A stretch of DNA of 64,000 bases from Desulfoluna sp942491485. GTDB taxonomy: Bacteria; Desulfobacterota; Desulfobacteria; Desulfobacterales; Desulfolunaceae. Positions within the stretch are counted from its first letter, which is position 1. Each line of letters starts with the position of its first letter. The stretch spans positions 1 to 64,000 of the forward strand of contig CALOAX010000009.1 in the NCBI GenBank assembly GCA_942491485.1, read 5' to 3'. The position numbers and the translations under genes were made by a program. Of the stretch, positions 34,068-43,172 are shown in pieces. The notes under the pieces were generated by a model that worked only from the letters and a program-made list of their open reading frames with translations, made no database searches and had not been told where the DNA came from.

Positions 34068-35365
34068 AATTTCAGGGTGGACGCCTTCGGTCTCCTCTTT
34101 GCCCTTGTGTCCTCCTTCCTCTGGATCATAACCTCGGCCTATTCCATAGGGTACATGAGGAGTCTTTCCGAGCACAGCCAGACCAGGTATTTCGCCTGCT
34201 TTGCCCTCTCCCTTTCGGCTACGGTGGGGGTGGCGTTTTCTGCCAATCTTCTGACCATGTATCTCTTTTACGAGATGCTCTCCTTTGCCACCTACCCGCT
34301 GGTGACCCATCACCAGGACCAGGAGGCGAGGAGTTCCGGAAGAAAAATACCTCCTGTACATCGTGGGCGCCTCCATCGGGTTGGTCCTGCCGGCAATGAT
34401 TTACTCTTATCATTTGACCGGGACCCTGGAGTTTGCAAGAGAGGGGTTTCTTGCCGGAAGTTGCTCCAAAGGGGAGATGACCGTTCTTTTACTCCTTGTT
34501 TATCTTCGGTTTTGCCAAGGCCGGGATCATGCCATTTCACTCCTGGCTCCCCGCCGCCATGGTGGCGCCAACACCGGTTAGCGCTCTTCTCCATGCGGTG
34601 GCCGTGGTAAAGGTCGGCGCATTCTGCGTTTTCCGGATTATCACAGGGGTCTTCGGAACCGAAATACTCACCCGGCTTCATCTGGGGGACCTGGTCTGCT
34701 ACATACCCTCCTTTACCATTATAACGGCGTCTCTCATCGCCCTCTCCCAGGACGGATTGAAGCGGCGCCTTGCCTTCTCCACCATCGGCCAGTTGTCGTA
34801 CATCGTCCTCGGCGCCGCCCTCCTTTCACCCAAGGCCCTGGTGGGCGGGATGCTCCACATCGCCATGCACGCCTTTGGAAAGATCACACTCTTCTTCTGC
34901 GCAGGGAGCCATCTTTGTGGCCACAGGGGTTAAAAATATCAGCCAGATGGCCGGCATAGGAAGACGCATGCCGTTGACCATGACCGCTTTCTTCATCGGC
35001 GCCTTGAGCGTCATCGGTCTTCCACCATGCGGCGGGTTTATCAGCAAATGGCATCTGGTCATCGGGAACCCTGGAGGTCGGGCAGATCTTCTTTCTCTTT
35101 GTCCTTCTGGTCAGCTCCTCCTGAACGCCGCCTACTTTCTGCCCATCTTCTACAAGGCCTTCTTCTGCACCGACGAAGAGGCCATGTTTGAACGACAAGT
35201 GGACGAAGCCCCCAGTGCCCACCTGGTGCCTGTGTTCCCCTGTGCATCACGGCTACCTGTTCCGTGATCCTCTTCTTCTACCCCCAGCCTTTCTGCAGCT
35301 GGCGAAAAATGACGGTGAGCTACCATCTACCGGCGCCACCCCATGCCATAAGGTTTCAAAGGTGA
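33855..35365 (+). pseudogene. Second MnhD-like (NuoM/L-type) antiporter subunit, frameshifted as given
   Basis: ND-type membrane subunit broken into frame segments that join into a normal protein: FRVDAFGLLFALVSSFLWIITSAYSIGYM, then MYLFYEMLSFATYPLV, FGFAKAGIMPFHSWLPAAMVAPTPVSALLHAVAVVK, RLAFSTIGQLSYIVLG, and GLPPCGGFISKWHLV. Single-base changes are inferred at runs near 34343 (AAAAA), 34495 (TT) and 34904 (GGG), plus several near 33870-34070 and 35065-35300. All functional motifs are intact, so sequencing error is more likely than decay. Probable stop 35363-35365. Confidence 0.75.
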
Positions 35366-35368
35366 GAT

Positions 35369-35617
35369 ATGACTTCAGACAACGAACACTCTTCAGCAGC
35401 CCGAAAACCATAAAAAACCGTGATGGCCATCTTTCGTGGATCTTTCTGGCCTGCCTGCTGGGGGCTGACCTTCTCATTCACCCCCACGCGTCGTTTACCG
35501 TCGACGGATGGCCCGAGTTCTTATAAACCCATCTTCGGGTTTCTCTCCAGCTGGTTTTTCCTTCCCATCATTGCCCCTGGGACTTCGTTCCTGGTGAAAA
35601 CGGAAAATAACAGGTAA
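35369..35617 (+). pseudogene. Small two-helix membrane protein of the antiporter operon, frameshifted as given
   Basis: Reading across frames gives a protein of about 82 residues with a polar N terminus, a first helix (WIFLACLLGADLLI), a central TVDGWPEFY motif and a second helix, ending in VKTENNR. Small proteins with a DGWPxFY motif are common between ND-type genes in Mrp-like clusters. Frame breaks lie near 35410 and at 35519-35523 (an extra T before ATAAACCC). Confidence 0.6.
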
Positions 35618-35643
35618 TCATACTAAAGGAGACGTTCGATTCC

Positions 35644-37510
35644 ATGACACTTCACTTTCCTTTTATTAGACCATTATACCTCCCGGCCCTGATCATGGTG
35701 GCCGGGGCCCTGGCCCTTCCCATCCTGAAAGGGCGCTTAAGGTCCGCCTGGATGACGGTCCTGCCCCTTTTGGCCCTGGTGACCCTGCTCTCGGTCCCCA
35801 ACGGTACCCACTGGACGGTGCCCTTCCTGGACTACCAGCTTGTCTTCGGACGGGTGGACGCCCTCTCCCGCGTCTTCGGCATGATCTTCTGCATCGCCGC
35901 CTTTGCCGGCAGCGTCTACGCCATGCACGAAGACGACGCCCTGGCCCACACCTCGGCCATGATCTACGCGGGCCGCGCCGTGGGCGTGACCTTTGCCGGT
36001 GATTTTTTCTCCCTGTATCTCTTCTGGGAGTTCATCGCCGTGGCCTCCACCTTCCTGATCCTTGCTCGGCAACACCGAAAAATCCCAGAAGGGCGGCCTT
36101 CCGCTACATCATGATCCACATCCTGGGGGGCCTCTCCGGCAGCGGGCATTGTCCTTCAGATTCAGGAGACCGGTACCATCGCCTTCTCGGCCATCGAGCT
36201 GGCCTCCCCCGCCTCTTGGTTCATCTTCGTGGGCGTGGCGGTGAACGCGGCGGTCTACCCCATGCACGCCTGGCTCAAAGACGCCTACCCGGAAGCCACG
36301 GTGACCGGTGCGTGTTCTTAAGCTCCTTCACCACCAAGAGCGCCGTCTATACGATGGCGCGTATCTTTGCAGGGACAGACATCCTCATCCCCCTAGGCCT
36401 TGCCATGGCGCTCATCCCCTTGTGCTATGCGGTGATTGAAAACGACATCCGGCGTGTCCTGGCCTACAGCCTCATCAACCAGGTGGGCTTCATGATCGTG
36501 GGGATCGGCATCGGCACCAACCTTGCCATCAACGGGGTGGCAGCCCATGCGGTCTGCCACATCCTCTACAAGTCCCTGCTCTTCATGGAGGCAGGGGCCG
36601 TGATCCAGCAGACGGGAAAACAGGGCCTGAGTGATCTCGGGGGCCTCTTCCGGTCCATGCCCTGGACAGCCACCTTCTGCATCGTGGGCGGCCTGTCCAT
36701 GTCCACGCCCTTCTTCTGCGCCTTTGTGAGCAAGTCCATGATCATCTCGGCCGCCGCCCACGAACACCTCACCCTGGCCTGGTTTATCCTCCAGTTCACC
36801 GCCGTGGGGGTCTTTGCCTATGTGGGCATCCGGGTGCCCTTCCTCACCTTCTTCCACAGGGACTCCGGCTTAAAGCCCGCAGAAGCCCCGTGGAACATGC
36901 GCATCGCCATGGGCTTTACCGCCCTGGGCTGCGTGTATGTAGGCACCCACCACGAGGTGCTCTACAACATGCTCCCCTTTGCCGCGGACTACGAGCCCTA
37001 CACCGCAGCCCACGTGATCAATCAGCTCCAGCTTCAGTTCTTCGGCACCCTGGCCTTTTTCCTCCTGCTGGCAAAAGGGCTCCTGCCGAGGCTCTCCAAA
37101 GCCACCTTCCTTGACACGGACTGGTTTTATGCCGGTGCCGGGCGCGTCCTCTATGTGATCGCCGACAAGGTACTCAACAGCGTGAACACCGCCTGCGACG
37201 CCCTGTTTGTCAAAGGACTCACCGGACGCATCAACAGCTTTGCACAAAAAGCACCGGAATCCGTTGCTGTGGCCCTCATGTCCCCTTCCCCCACCTCTTC
37301 GGCAAAGGAAATCCCAGCCAGGAAGACCTCTCCGAGCAGGTGAGCCAGGCCTTTCGCACAGGCACCGTCCCCACCGGGGTTGGCGCCTTTATCGCCGTGC
37401 TCTTTATTTTTATTCTCTATGCCGTCAGAGGCCAAGCAGGATACCCGGAAGAAAACCAACGGACAGCCCGCCAAGCCGGAGCTGTCCGCACCCTGAGAAA
37501 GATTTCATGA
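35644..37510 (+). pseudogene. Third MnhD/NuoL-like antiporter subunit, frameshifted as given
   Basis: ND-type subunit of about 620 residues when read across frames: SLYLFWEFIAVASTFLIL, then FVGVAVNAAVYPMHAWLKDAYPEATVTG, a FLSSFTTKSAVYTMARIF segment, NDIRRVLAYSLINQVGFM, and AHAVCHILYKSLLFMEAGAV. Breaks are inferred near 36069 (extra C), 36090 (extra G), 36138 (extra G), 36311 (missing C) and 37282 (missing C). From 36313 to 37280 the frame is clean for over 300 codons. The start follows GGAG; the TGA at 37508 overlaps the next ATG. Confidence 0.78.
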
Positions 37511-37986
37511 TCTCACAAGACGATCTCAGACAAGCTGTCATCTTCGAAGCCCTTCCGGACAATCTGCTGGACCTTGTTCTTACCGTTGTCAAACCGAAAG
37601 CCGTGGAAGCCAATGAACAGGTTTTTAAAGAAGGCGAACCGGCAGGCACGTTCTACATGGTCCAAAGCGGAGCCGTTCTCATCGAACAGGACATCTCTGA
37701 AACCATGACTGTCACCGTGGCGAATCTCACCCCCGGTGAGTGCTTCGGGTACTCCTCCATCACGGAAGAGCACACCTTCAGCTCCAGCGCGATCTGCACC
37801 GAAGCCAGTGAAATCATCGCCATCGATACCAAAGGGCTGTTTGCCCTCATGGAGAAGAACCACACCCTGGGTTACATCGTCCATTCAAGGATGAACCGCA
37901 TCATTGCCCAGAGGCTCATCCGCCGAACGGAGCAGTTCTTACGGGCCCTCTCCACCCACCCGGAAATCCACGAACTGCAGGAATAA
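37507..37986 (+). CDS. Cyclic-nucleotide-binding domain protein
   Basis: 159-residue cytoplasmic protein consisting of one CRP-type cNMP-binding beta-roll (VEANEQVFKEGEPAGTFYMVQSGAVLIEQD...LTPGECFGYSSI...) and C-terminal helices, with no DNA-binding domain. The phosphate-binding cassette is degenerate (no clear GE-A-RxA). The ATG overlaps the stop of the last antiporter gene (ATGA), so it is translated with the operon and may gate or sense its activity; this is inference. Confidence 0.85.
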   Translation: MISQDDLRQAVIFEALPDNLLDLVLTVVKPKAVEANEQVFKEGEPAGTFYMVQSGAVLIEQDISETMTVTVANLTPGECFGYSSITEEHTFSSSAICTEASEIIAIDTKGLFALMEKNHTLGYIVHSRMNRIIAQRLIRRTEQFLRALSTHPEIHELQE

Positions 37987-38007
37987 ACAAGCCGGCATCC
38001 AAAACCA

Positions 38008-38038
38008 AAAAGGCGACCCCAAAAGGGTCGCCTTTTTT
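38008..38038 (+). terminator. Terminator of the antiporter operon
   Basis: AAAAGGCGACCC-caaaa-GGGTCGCCTTTTTT, 22 bp after the last stop codon of the operon. Confidence 0.92.
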
Positions 38039-38099
38039 ATGATCCGGGTTTGATAGACAGGTTTTGAGACACGATTCCAGTTTCACACGGAGTGAAAGA

Positions 38100-38145
38100 C
38101 GGACGTGATTTGCCCCGAGGACCGAGGGACGAAGCGCATTCGTAA
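38100..38145. repeat. Relative of the palindromic element at 20573-20614
   Basis: Shares GTGATT, CCCCGAGGA, CGAGGG and CATTCG in the same order and nearly the same spacing as the element at 20573. The outer palindrome is less complete here. Confidence 0.35.
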
Positions 38146-38211
38146 CCTCTTTCAAGGTGGCACACCTTGCCGCCGAGCATGCTTTCATACTTTAACCACA
38201 GAAGGCAAGAA

Positions 38212-39087
38212 TCACTGAAGGGCAAGAATAGTCACAGAAGTGAGGGGAGGGAAGAGGGTGAGGAGCAGCTCCCGCTTTCCCGGGCGAAGGGCAGCGCCAT
38301 GACGAAGCCCCATGCAGAGAACAAAAAAGAGGGCCAGCACAGGAAGGGCGGGCAGAAAAACACCCATCAGCTGGGCTGCGATGGAAGCCATGAAAAGCCC
38401 CAGGACGGCGAGAGGTACCCCCATAAACCGATCGTCCAAGCCGAATTGCCGGACCCCGGAGGAGAGAAAGACCGCCATAAACCAATCGGCCAATCCAAAG
38501 AGAGGAAAGAGATCAAAGGTGCCGGGCGCGGCAAACTTCATCAGCAGCACCTCGGCCAGAGGGTAGACGCCTTCGCGACCGGAGAGGTAATAGTCGGCCA
38601 CATCCCTGGCGATGAAATGGGTGGGCCCCACCAGAAAGCTCACCGCATCGGCGCACACCATGACACTCACCAGGGGAAGAATCTCATTGGGGTGTTTCAA
38701 AAATCGTGGAAGGTAGCCGGCAGCCACCACCACAACCACAACCTGACCGCAGGTGGTCAGGGCCTCCCAGGCGGTCTGCCCCGGCACGCCCACTCGCACT
38801 GCCAGAAAACTTGCCACAACGAGGCCCGCCCCCAGGCTCAGGACCATCCAACGCTGCCACTGAGGCACGAGAGGGGTGGCAATGGCGCTCACTCCCTTCT
38901 CGGTGATGAGGGTAAGGAAAAAAAGATGCAGAGCAAGGACCAAAGGTCCGATACCGGCCGACCGGCCCACAGCCCCTGGAAGGCTCCCCAACAGAAGAAT
39001 CCCCGCCGCACTCACTGCCAGCCAGAGCCCCACCACCCACAAGGCCGCCATCATTCCGGATCGATTTCGCATAGTCATGCCTGCCAT
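38212..39087 (-). CDS. Polytopic membrane protein resembling presenilin-type (A22) aspartyl protease
   Basis: 291 residues with about eight to nine membrane segments and no close family name known to me. Three features match intramembrane aspartyl proteases: an Asp in a helix followed by GPTHFIARD (VMVCADAV, Asp 147), a GLGD-like GLAD in the next-but-one helix (Asp 201), and PALP near the C terminus (246-249). The two Asp are 54 residues apart, close to archaeal presenilin homologues. It stands alone on the minus strand. No clear ribosome-binding site marks the start; ATGs at 39078 and 39072 are alternatives. Confidence 0.6.
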   Translation of the reverse strand: MAGMTMRNRSGMMAALWVVGLWLAVSAAGILLLGSLPGAVGRSAGIGPLVLALHLFFLTLITEKGVSAIATPLVPQWQRWMVLSLGAGLVVASFLAVRVGVPGQTAWEALTTCGQVVVVVVAAGYLPRFLKHPNEILPLVSVMVCADAVSFLVGPTHFIARDVADYYLSGREGVYPLAEVLLMKFAAPGTFDLFPLFGLADWFMAVFLSSGVRQFGLDDRFMGVPLAVLGLFMASIAAQLMGVFLPALPVLALFFVLCMGLRHGAALRPGKRELLLTLFPPLTSVTILALQ

Positions 39088-39119
39088 TTAAGCACAAGCC
39101 AACGGAAAAGCCAAAAAGC

Positions 39120-39166
39120 TTTGCCTCCGGATGCCGGGGGATGATCCCCTGGCCGCCAGAGGCAAA
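39120..39166. repeat. Long palindrome (REP-like)
   Basis: TTTGCCTC and GAGGCAAA enclose an inner hairpin CCGGGGGAT-g-ATCCCCTGG. Part of it (CCTC.GGCGGCC on the other strand) resembles the element near 20350. It lies between the presenilin-like gene and the FAD oxidoreductase locus. Confidence 0.5.
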
Positions 39167-39205
39167 TAAAAAAGCCTGCATCAATGATGACGATAAAGGC
39201 TTTTG
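39167..39205 (-). terminator. Terminator after the FAD/rhodanese oxidoreductase
   Basis: Minus-strand hairpin AAAGCCT...AGGCTTT with an inner TCAtCATTGATG, followed by TTTTTTATT, about 30 bp past the stop. Confidence 0.7.
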
Positions 39206-39232
39206 GCTGATCAGGGTGTTTGGTGGGGAGGT

Positions 39233-40942
39233 CTATTTGGTCACTTTGGAACCCCAGGTTTTCAGGGTGGCCATGCCGCCCTGGACGCTCACGGTATTGG
39301 TGATGCCCATCTCACGCAGGTTGACCTGGGCTTCAAAGGAGCGCACGCCGGTGTTGCAGATGAGGACCACCAGTTTGTCTTTGGGGACCTCGGCCAGGCG
39401 ATCTTTGATCTCCCCCTGGGGGATGCTGTTCCACTTGCCGGGGAACTTCTCACAGAAGGGAGTGGAGTCGGGGCGTTCGCGACAATCGATGAAGACGCAG
39501 TCACCCTCTTCCCAGAGCCCTTCGAAGGTGGCAAGGGGGATGGAGTGGAGCAGGCCGTCCACCGCGTTGTCAGCCACGTTGGCCAGGGAGTTGACAATAT
39601 CCATGGCGGAGCTGAAGGGCGGGGAGTAGGCAAACTCCAGGTTGCTGATATCAAGGATGGTGGGTTTGTACTTCAAGGTGGCGGCCACGGCGTTGATGCG
39701 GCCCACCATGGCATCACCGCTTCCGGCAAACCCCTGAATCCCCAGGACCCGCTTGGTGTCCTTCTCCACCACCAGTTCCAGGAACATCAGCTCTTTTTCC
39801 GGGTAGAAGTGGGCCCGGTCCAGCTGGCACATGGAGACGCTGACCGCGTCAAATCCGGCCTCTTCGGCACCTTTCAGTGTCAGGCCGGTACCGGCCAGGG
39901 ACTTGTCGAAGAGTTTCACCACAAAGCTTCCCACCGGCGATTCGGTGGTGGCAGCTGCCCCCGGCCATGTTGGTGCCGATGACGCGGCCCTGGCGGTTGG
40001 CAAGGGACCCCAGGGGCCAGATGCCGGGCTTACCGCTGATGGCGTGGTTGAGCTCGATGCAGTCCCCGCCGGAATAGATGTCCGGATCCGAGGTTTGGAG
40101 CTTTTCGTTGACCGCGATCCCGCCGGTGGGTCCCACCTCAAGGCCCGCATCCCGGGCCAGCTCGCCGTTGGGCTGAATGCCCACGGCCATGATGACAAGG
40201 ATCGGCTTCCAGGGTGCGCTTGTCGGTGACCACGCGCTGAATGGCGCCGTCATGGCCCTCAAACCCTTTGACGGTTTCCCCGAGGTAGAAGCTCACCTCG
40301 TTCTCTTCCATGGAGCGCTGGGCCATATGGGCCATCTGCTTCCCTACAAAACCGGGCATGATCTGATCGCCGATCTCCACCACCGAGGTTTCGATACCCC
40401 ACATGTCAGCCAGGGCTTCGGCCATCTCCAGGCCGATAAACCCGGCACCGACGATAACGGCTTTTTCCACCTGCCCGGCCGCCACCAGCTTTTTGATGGC
40501 CATGGCGTCTTCCAGGTTGCCCACGGCGTGGATATTGGCCAGGCTCCTGGCCGGGGATCTCAAGGTCCCGCGTGCGGCTTCCCGCGCCGATGACCAGCTT
40601 GTCGTAGGGGTAACTCTTCTCGACACCATCCTTGCCCCGTGGCCCAGACCACCTTGGCATCGCGATCGATTCGGGTCACCAGGGTGCCGGTCACCACCTC
40701 TTCATACCCCTTGATGGTCTTGAAGAACTCTTCGTTTCGAACCATATGATATGCGGTGCTCTGGAGGGCCGTATGGTCCGCCACATCGCCGGAGACATAA
40801 TAGGGAATACCGCAGCCTCCATAGGAGATGTAGTCGTCTTTGTCGATGAGGGTCACATGGGTTGTGGGATCGATGCGCTTCACTTGCAGGCAGCCTTGGT
40901 CCCCAAGGCCACGCCGCCGATGACAACAACTCGTCTTGACAT
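39233..40942 (-). pseudogene. FAD-dependent NAD(P)H oxidoreductase with rhodanese domain, frameshifted as given
   Basis: Reading across frames gives about 565 residues of the CoA-disulfide / NADH:polysulfide reductase family: N-terminal FAD site (RRVVVIGGVALGTKAA), the redox-site region ISYGGCGIPYYVSG with its single Cys, an NAD-binding site (AVIVGAGFIGLEMAEAL), a second FAD motif (DIYSGGDCIELN) and a C-terminal rhodanese domain with catalytic-type Cys in VLICNTGVRS. Breaks are inferred near 40882, 40640, 40545, 40205 and 39958. All motifs survive, so these look like sequence errors. It probably acts in sulfur or thiol redox metabolism. Confidence 0.8.
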
Positions 40943-41384
40943 TTTCTTGTCTACCTTTTTGCTTGTGCTTATCGCCACTGGGTCGGCGTCAATGGACTTT
41001 TTCGGGTCCTATGGCGTCGCACCCCACTCACTCGCCTGCGTCTTCCGAGCTGAAAAAACGCCTGGTTTCATGAGCAAACCAGCAACTTCGTCAGCCCGGC
41101 CACCTGACGTTTGTAGTATCTTATCCTCTGAATTACAAGAAAAACAAAGAAGGCCCTGAACCCGAGAATTTGAGGGTTTTTTCGCCGACCAATTCCGGCC
41201 CCCATCCAGAACGCCGGGTGACTCCATTTTTGACCTGCGCCTCAACGCAAAAAACCGGTCATGGCTTTGAAGACCATGCCGGTTCCGGTATTACGCCGTT
41301 GACCGCAATAAAAAATTTCTGAGGACAGACGAAATCAGGAAAACGGGCCGCCCTATCTAAACCCTCAGATGATGCTCTCTTTTT
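40943..41384. other. Intergenic region between two minus-strand loci
   Basis: About 440 bp with no gene. It holds the terminator at 41249-41284 and presumably the promoter of the oxidoreductase, which I cannot identify with confidence. Confidence 0.45.
41249..41284 (-). terminator. Terminator of the small STAS-like gene
   Basis: Minus-strand hairpin AACCGGcATGG...CCATgACCGGTT followed by TTTTTT, about 100 bp after the inferred stop at 41385. Confidence 0.75.
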
Positions 41385-41963
41385 TCAGGAGGTCCGAAGC
41401 ATCTTCAGGGTGGGGACATCAAGGATGATCAGGCCCATTTCTTCAAAAATGGTATCGACCATCTCCCTTTGACACCTTGGGACAGGCCCTCGGCAATGCG
41501 GATAATGCGAGAGACATTCATTTGAGCCAGGGTACAGGCCACCTTCCGGATATGAAAGGCGTTCTTTTTATCGCCATTGTCCCGGATACGGCTGATATCC
41601 ACAATAACATCGCAGCGCTGTCCGCAATGAGTCCAGCACCGAAAGGATATGGTTTGAGAACTGCTTGGCGCCTTTGTAATCAAACTCACCTGCCATTTTT
41701 ACGTACAGGCGATTTTCGACGCGGTAAAGCCACGGATGGCCCACATGGCGGTACGGGTGCGGCCCACTTTGCTCTCGCCTTTTTCTCGCGCTCGAGCTCC
41801 TTGATGCGCCGCTTAGCCCAGCTGATCTCCTTTTCCGCGCAGTCTCTACCTCTTCAAGGAGTTGGAAGATATCCTGAAGAATCTCTTCCTCCCCCAATCC
41901 TTCAAGGTGGTTGTTCCTGTATTTCTCAGCAATACCGGAAAGTCGACTCTCCATATCGGCCAT
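41385..41963 (-). pseudogene. Small coiled-coil / SpoIIAA-STAS-like protein, frameshifted as given
   Basis: Joined frames give about 190 residues: a charged N-terminal coil (MADMESRLSGIAEKYRNNH...LEEVE), then RLYVKMAGEFDYKGAKQFSNHILSVLD, a CDVIVDISRIR strand, VACTLAQMNVSRIIRIAEG, and an end VDTIFEEMGLIILDVPTLKMLRTS. The second half resembles SpoIIAA/STAS-like single-domain proteins; this is a weak inference. Breaks lie near 41845, 41720-41760, 41620 and 41468. Function unknown. Confidence 0.5.
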
Positions 41964-42083
41964 GCCCTTTCACCCCGCTTTAAGGCGTTCATATCTATTC
42001 TCTTGACTTTATTATCGGATTTACACTATTTTTTTTAAGCTTCTTTTGGCTTTTTTTAACAACCCTTTGATAAAATCAGGCAT

Positions 42084-43055
42084 ATGCTGACATTCCAACA
42101 ACTCCTCAATCGTGTCAAAGAAAACGAAATAACATCTCGCAAATTCAACCATGTTGAAGCAAAGATCCTGACAATTCTTAATTTTAAGGATCTATTCGAG
42201 ACCCTTCTTTCGGAAATATCAAAACAGTTCAGCATTCCTTACGTCTGGATTACGCTGGTTGAAGCCAGTGACACCTCCAAGCTTTTGCTTAAAGCATTCG
42301 GTTCGTCGGAGCTTCTTCCCGAGCGGGTTAACCTCACGACACGGTCTCAGTTCCAGGGCCTGTTAGGAACCGGCACCACCCCAACCCTCATCAACCAGGA
42401 TATCAGCGCTTACCGTGCTCTGATTCCAGAAAAGAGCAGCTGGATGATCCGATCCATGTCTGTGGCGCCCATCAGCCTGGATGGGGAGGTCATCGGCAGC
42501 CTCAACCAGGGAGATATCGCCGCAGACCGTTTCTCTCCCGACCTGGACCCTGTGCTTCTCGCGCAGCTGGCCCTGAAGTTTTCCTTGTGCCTCTCCAATG
42601 TCACAGCCCACGAAAGGTTGCGACTTCTCGCGTTCAACGACCCCCTCACCGATCTGCTCAACCGCCGTGCCATGGAGCACGCCTTAGAGCAAGAGTTCAA
42701 CCGGGCGCAACGCTACAACCGGGAACTCTCAGTCGCCTTCCTGGACCTTGATAAATTCAAAAAAGTGAATGACCTCTACGGCCATGACGCCGGTGACAAA
42801 GTGCTCATGGATGTGGCCAAAGTCTTGTCCCTGCACACACGGACAAGCGATATCCTTTGCCGCTTTGCCGGAGATGAGTTTGTTCTGGTGCTGCCTGAAA
42901 CCACCACAACCAAGGCCGAATCCATGATGGGTCGGATTCGGGAGGCGATGGCTACAACGCCGATCCACATCGACGGGCACGCATTTTACCAGCATGTCAG
43001 CCGCGCCCCCGCCGTGAAAATGTCACCAACACACCACGCCCGCTCAAACAGCTGA
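42084..43055 (+). CDS. GAF-like / GGDEF protein, truncated diguanylate cyclase
   Basis: 323 residues. The first 185 form a DUF484/GAF-like sensor (ISKQFSIPYVWITLVEASD... MSVAPISLDGEVIGSLNQGD). A GGDEF domain follows (NDPLTDLLNRRAM onward) with the signature AGDEF (262-266), a variant that is active in some enzymes. The domain stops about 40-45 residues early: after IHIDGHAFYQHVSR the reading changes to an unrelated tail that falls in a short duplicated element (43011-43172). It may be inactive. No membrane segment; the ATG is at 42084. Confidence 0.82.
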   Translation: MLTFQQLLNRVKENEITSRKFNHVEAKILTILNFKDLFETLLSEISKQFSIPYVWITLVEASDTSKLLLKAFGSSELLPERVNLTTRSQFQGLLGTGTTPTLINQDISAYRALIPEKSSWMIRSMSVAPISLDGEVIGSLNQGDIAADRFSPDLDPVLLAQLALKFSLCLSNVTAHERLRLLAFNDPLTDLLNRRAMEHALEQEFNRAQRYNRELSVAFLDLDKFKKVNDLYGHDAGDKVLMDVAKVLSLHTRTSDILCRFAGDEFVLVLPETTTTKAESMMGRIREAMATTPIHIDGHAFYQHVSRAPAVKMSPTHHARSNS

Positions 43056-43172
43056 CACGCCCGTATCACAATAAAAAACGGATTTGTCCCCACCCCGGTG
43101 CGGCATGCCCTGCCGTGAAAATGTCACCAACACCCGCCGCCAAACAGCTGGCCTGTATACAATAAAAAACGG
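43011..43172 (+). repeat. Imperfect tandem duplication at the end of the GGDEF gene
   Basis: Two related units, 43011-43081 and 43112-43172. Both begin GCCGTGAAAATGTCACCAACAC, continue with CAAACAGCTG, and end AATAAAAAACGG. The first unit forms the last codons of the truncated GGDEF gene and its stop. Confidence 0.75.
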
